This document shows, piece after piece, positions 6,384-9,216 of a stretch of 9,216 bases of DNA. Source of the stretch: Pseudomonadota bacterium (lineage in GTDB: Bacteria; Pseudomonadota; Alphaproteobacteria; Rhizobiales; Xanthobacteraceae). The stretch is from the NCBI GenBank assembly GCA_023414975.1, contig JAEZMI010000082.1, positions 1-9,216 on the forward strand, written 5' to 3'. Positions within the stretch are counted from its first letter, which is position 1, and the number at the start of each line of letters is the position of its first letter. Under the pieces are notes generated by a model that did no database searches, was not told where the DNA came from, and saw only the letters and a program-made list of their open reading frames with translations. The position numbers were made by a program, and so were the translations under genes.

Positions 6384-7369
6384 ATGTCCCTCCTCTCAAT
6401 CCGCAACCTGTCCGTCACCTTCGCCACCTCGCGCGGACCGTTCAAGGCGGTCGACGGCGTCGACCTCGACGTGGCCGCGGGCGAACTCGTCGCCATTGTC
6501 GGCGAGTCCGGCTCGGGCAAGTCGGTCGCCATGCTGGCGGTGATGGGCCTGCTGCCCTGGACGGCGAAGGTGACGGCCGACCGGGCGAGCTTCGCCGGGC
6601 GCGACCTGCTCACCCTCTCGGCCCGCGAGCGGCGCACGATCATCGGGCGCGACATCGCCATGATCTTCCAGGAGCCGATGTCGAGCCTCAACCCCTGCTT
6701 CACCGTCGGTTTCCAGATCCGCGAAGCGATGGCGGCGCATCTCGACCTATCCCGTGCCGAACGCCAGAAGCGGGCGGTGGAGCTGTTGGACCTCGTCGGC
6801 ATTCCCGAGCCGGAGCGCCGCCTGAAGGCGTTTCCGCACCAGCTTTCCGGCGGCATGAGCCAGCGCGTGATGATCGCCATGGCGCTCGCCTGCAACCCGA
6901 AGCTGATCATCGCCGACGAGCCGACCACGGCGCTCGATGTCACCATCCAGGCGCAGATCCTCGATCTGCTGCTGCGCCTGCAGAAAGAGAGCGGCGTCGG
7001 CCTCGTGCTCATCACCCACGACATGGGCGTGGTGGCGGAAACCGCGCAGCGCGTCTGCGTGCAGTATGCCGGCCAGCAGATCGAGATGCAGGGCACGCGC
7101 GGCCTGTTCGCCGATCCGCACCATCCCTACACGGCCGCGCTGCTCGCCGCGTTGCCGGAGCGCGCGACCGGGCGCCTGCTGCCCTCCATTCCCGGCGTGG
7201 TGCCGGGTCTCGCGGACCGGCCGGCGGGCTGCCTGTTCTCTCCGCGCTGCCGCTTCGCGACGCAGACCTGCCGGACCGTGCCGCCGCCGCGCGCCGGGGC
7301 GGAACTGGGCTTCGCGCTCTGCCATTACCCGCTGAAGGACGGCGTGCCGCTCAACCGTGAGCTTGCCCT

Positions 7370-7373
<4 letters not shown>
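6384..7373 (+). CDS. dppD: dipeptide ABC transporter ATPase DppD
   Basis: This 329-residue cytoplasmic ATPase pairs with DppF to drive dipeptide import. Motifs in order: Walker A GESGSGKS at 40-47; Q-loop Gln96 in IFQEPMSSLNPC; signature LSGGMSQR at 154-161; Walker B LIIADEP at 174-180 with catalytic Glu179; switch His212 in LITHD. The C-terminal oligopeptide/dipeptide extension has HHPYTAALLAALP (246-258) and PGCL-type cysteines at Cys283, Cys289, Cys296 and Cys313. This matches the cluster-binding cysteines reported for the OppD/DppD family. TVGFQI and GIPEPERRL follow E. coli DppD closely. AGAGG at 6368-6372 is the ribosome-binding site, with a rather long 11-nt spacer. The 64-nt gap upstream, absent at the other permease and ATPase junctions, comes from the orphan gene's position. 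The stop codon overlaps the dppF start. Confidence 0.95.
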
Positions 7374-8377
<1,004 letters not shown>

Positions 8378-8380
8378 GGC

Positions 8381-8396
8381 GCGGGACCCGTTCCGC
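8381..8396. terminator. short hairpin between convergent dppF and tonB-family genes
   Basis: GCGGGA (8381-8386) can pair with TTCCGC (8391-8396) around a CCCG loop, with one G-U pair in the plus-strand RNA. It occupies most of the 25-nt gap between the two stop codons, so it could serve one or both transcripts. The stem is short and has no T-run. Confidence 0.33.
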
Positions 8397-8402
8397 CTTG
8401 CC

Positions 8403-9216
8403 TCACCGCAGGTTGAACAGCACCGGCACGGTGAAGCTGAAGCTGTTGCCGGGCACGTCGGCGGGCGGCGGCGGCAGCGGCGAGGCGCGGCGCACCATCG
8501 CGACGGCTTCCTCATCGAGGCTGGAGCTGCCGGAGGAGCCGGCGAGCCGGGCCGCGACGACCTGGCCGGAGCGGTTGATGGTGAAGGCGACGCGCGGCCG
8601 CCCCTGCTCGGCCTTGGCGCGCGCCTCGTTCGGATAACGCTTGTGCCGGTTCAGATGCGACATCAGCCGCGAGCGCCAGTCGGCCTGCGCCCGGCTGGAC
8701 GAAGCGCTCGACCCGGACGTCGGCGCGGCGACACGATCCGACGGCGCGGCGTTGAGCGCCGGCGCGGCCGAGGTGCGCGGCGCGGGCGGCTTCTCGCTCT
8801 TCTCGCGCTCTTTCGGTTTGGGTTTCGGCTTCGGACGCTCCTTCGGGGGCTCCGGCTTCTTCTCCGGCGGCGTCAGTTCCGAGGCGAGCGGCGGGGGCGG
8901 CGGGAGCGGCACCTCGATGTCGGGCGCCGGGCTCTCCGCCACCTCGGGCACCGGCTCCTGTTCGGGCTCCGGCTCGGGGGGCGGCACGTCCTCTTCCGTG
9001 GCGAGCGGGTCCGGGGGAACCTCGTCCTCGACCTTTTCCGGCGCCTCGACCATTTGCGGGCCGGGCGGCAGCTCGACCGGATCGGCGGCCGGCGCCACCG
9101 GCATTTCGGCCAGTTCGATCATGATGGCCGCCGGCTCGTCCGCCGCGTGAACGGGCGGCTCGGACAGCATATAGGCGAGCGCGGCGCCATGCGCGGCCAG
9201 AACGACCGTGCCGCAC
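8403..9216 (-). CDS. TonB-family energy transducer (N-terminus cut by window edge)
   Basis: The frame is open to the right edge; 270 residues are visible. It would carry proton-motive energy from ExbB-ExbD in the inner membrane to TonB-dependent outer-membrane receptors for iron-siderophore, heme or cobalamin uptake. The visible N-terminus CGTVVLAAHGAALAYML is part of the membrane anchor. Its histidine followed by GA resembles His20 of E. coli TonB, although the serine four residues before it is replaced by valine. A long periplasm-spanning Pro/Glu then Pro/Lys region follows (PEPEPEQEPVPE, then RPKPKPKPKER). A Ser/Ala linker leads to the C-terminal TonB domain: RYPNEARAKAEQGRPRVAFTINRSGQV, then VPVLFNLR at the end. 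The ATG at 9168-9170 is not the true start, because it would remove most of the membrane anchor. Partners exbB and exbD may lie to the right. It is convergent with dppF. Confidence 0.88.
   Translation of the reverse strand, partial: CGTVVLAAHGAALAYMLSEPPVHAADEPAAIMIELAEMPVAPAADPVELPPGPQMVEAPEKVEDEVPPDPLATEEDVPPPEPEPEQEPVPEVAESPAPDIEVPLPPPPPLASELTPPEKKPEPPKERPKPKPKPKEREKSEKPPAPRTSAAPALNAAPSDRVAAPTSGSSASSSRAQADWRSRLMSHLNRHKRYPNEARAKAEQGRPRVAFTINRSGQVVAARLAGSSGSSSLDEEAVAMVRRASPLPPPPADVPGNSFSFTVPVLFNLR

Noticed and set aside
8641..9150. Gly/Ser-rich plus-strand open frame opposite the TonB-family gene
   Set aside because: The Gly/Ser repeats are the antisense reading of the Pro/Glu/Lys-rich TonB spacer. 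There is no independent support.

Overview
The window is GC-rich DNA of about two-thirds G+C with strongly GC-ending codons. Nearly every gene belongs to a family common in Alphaproteobacteria. The codon use, the form of the TonB protein and the divergent glutaryl-CoA dehydrogenase suggest a Hyphomicrobiales-type alphaproteobacterium, perhaps near Xanthobacteraceae. That placement is an inference; no rRNA or tRNA gene is present to test it.

Layout. A minus-strand glutaryl-CoA dehydrogenase gene (gcdH, 89-1321) lies at the left. It converges on a possible gene end at the left edge, with a hairpin between them. A 253-nt intergenic region (1322-1574) separates gcdH from a divergent plus-strand operon. 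This operon is a complete dipeptide ABC importer in the canonical order: dppA (periplasmic binding protein), dppB and dppC (permeases), dppD and dppF (ATPases). It departs from the textbook arrangement in two ways. First, a 375-nt non-coding spacer between dppA and dppB holds three perfect inverted repeats and three contiguous copies of a 32-bp palindromic repeat. Second, an unrecognised two-helix membrane protein gene (5489-6319) sits between dppC and dppD, with its ribosome-binding site inside the end of dppC. At the right, dppF converges on a minus-strand TonB-family gene whose N-terminus runs off the window.

How the genes fit together. DppA captures dipeptides in the periplasm, DppB and DppC form the channel, and DppD and DppF power import. 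GcdH degrades glutaryl-CoA, an intermediate of lysine and tryptophan breakdown, so the divergent pair could link peptide import to amino-acid catabolism. TonB would energise outer-membrane receptors and may belong to an exbB-exbD-tonB cluster to the right, which is not visible. The Dpp proteins closely follow the E. coli DppABCDF set as I remember it. The parts I could not explain from known families are the structured dppA-dppB spacer and the orphan membrane protein.
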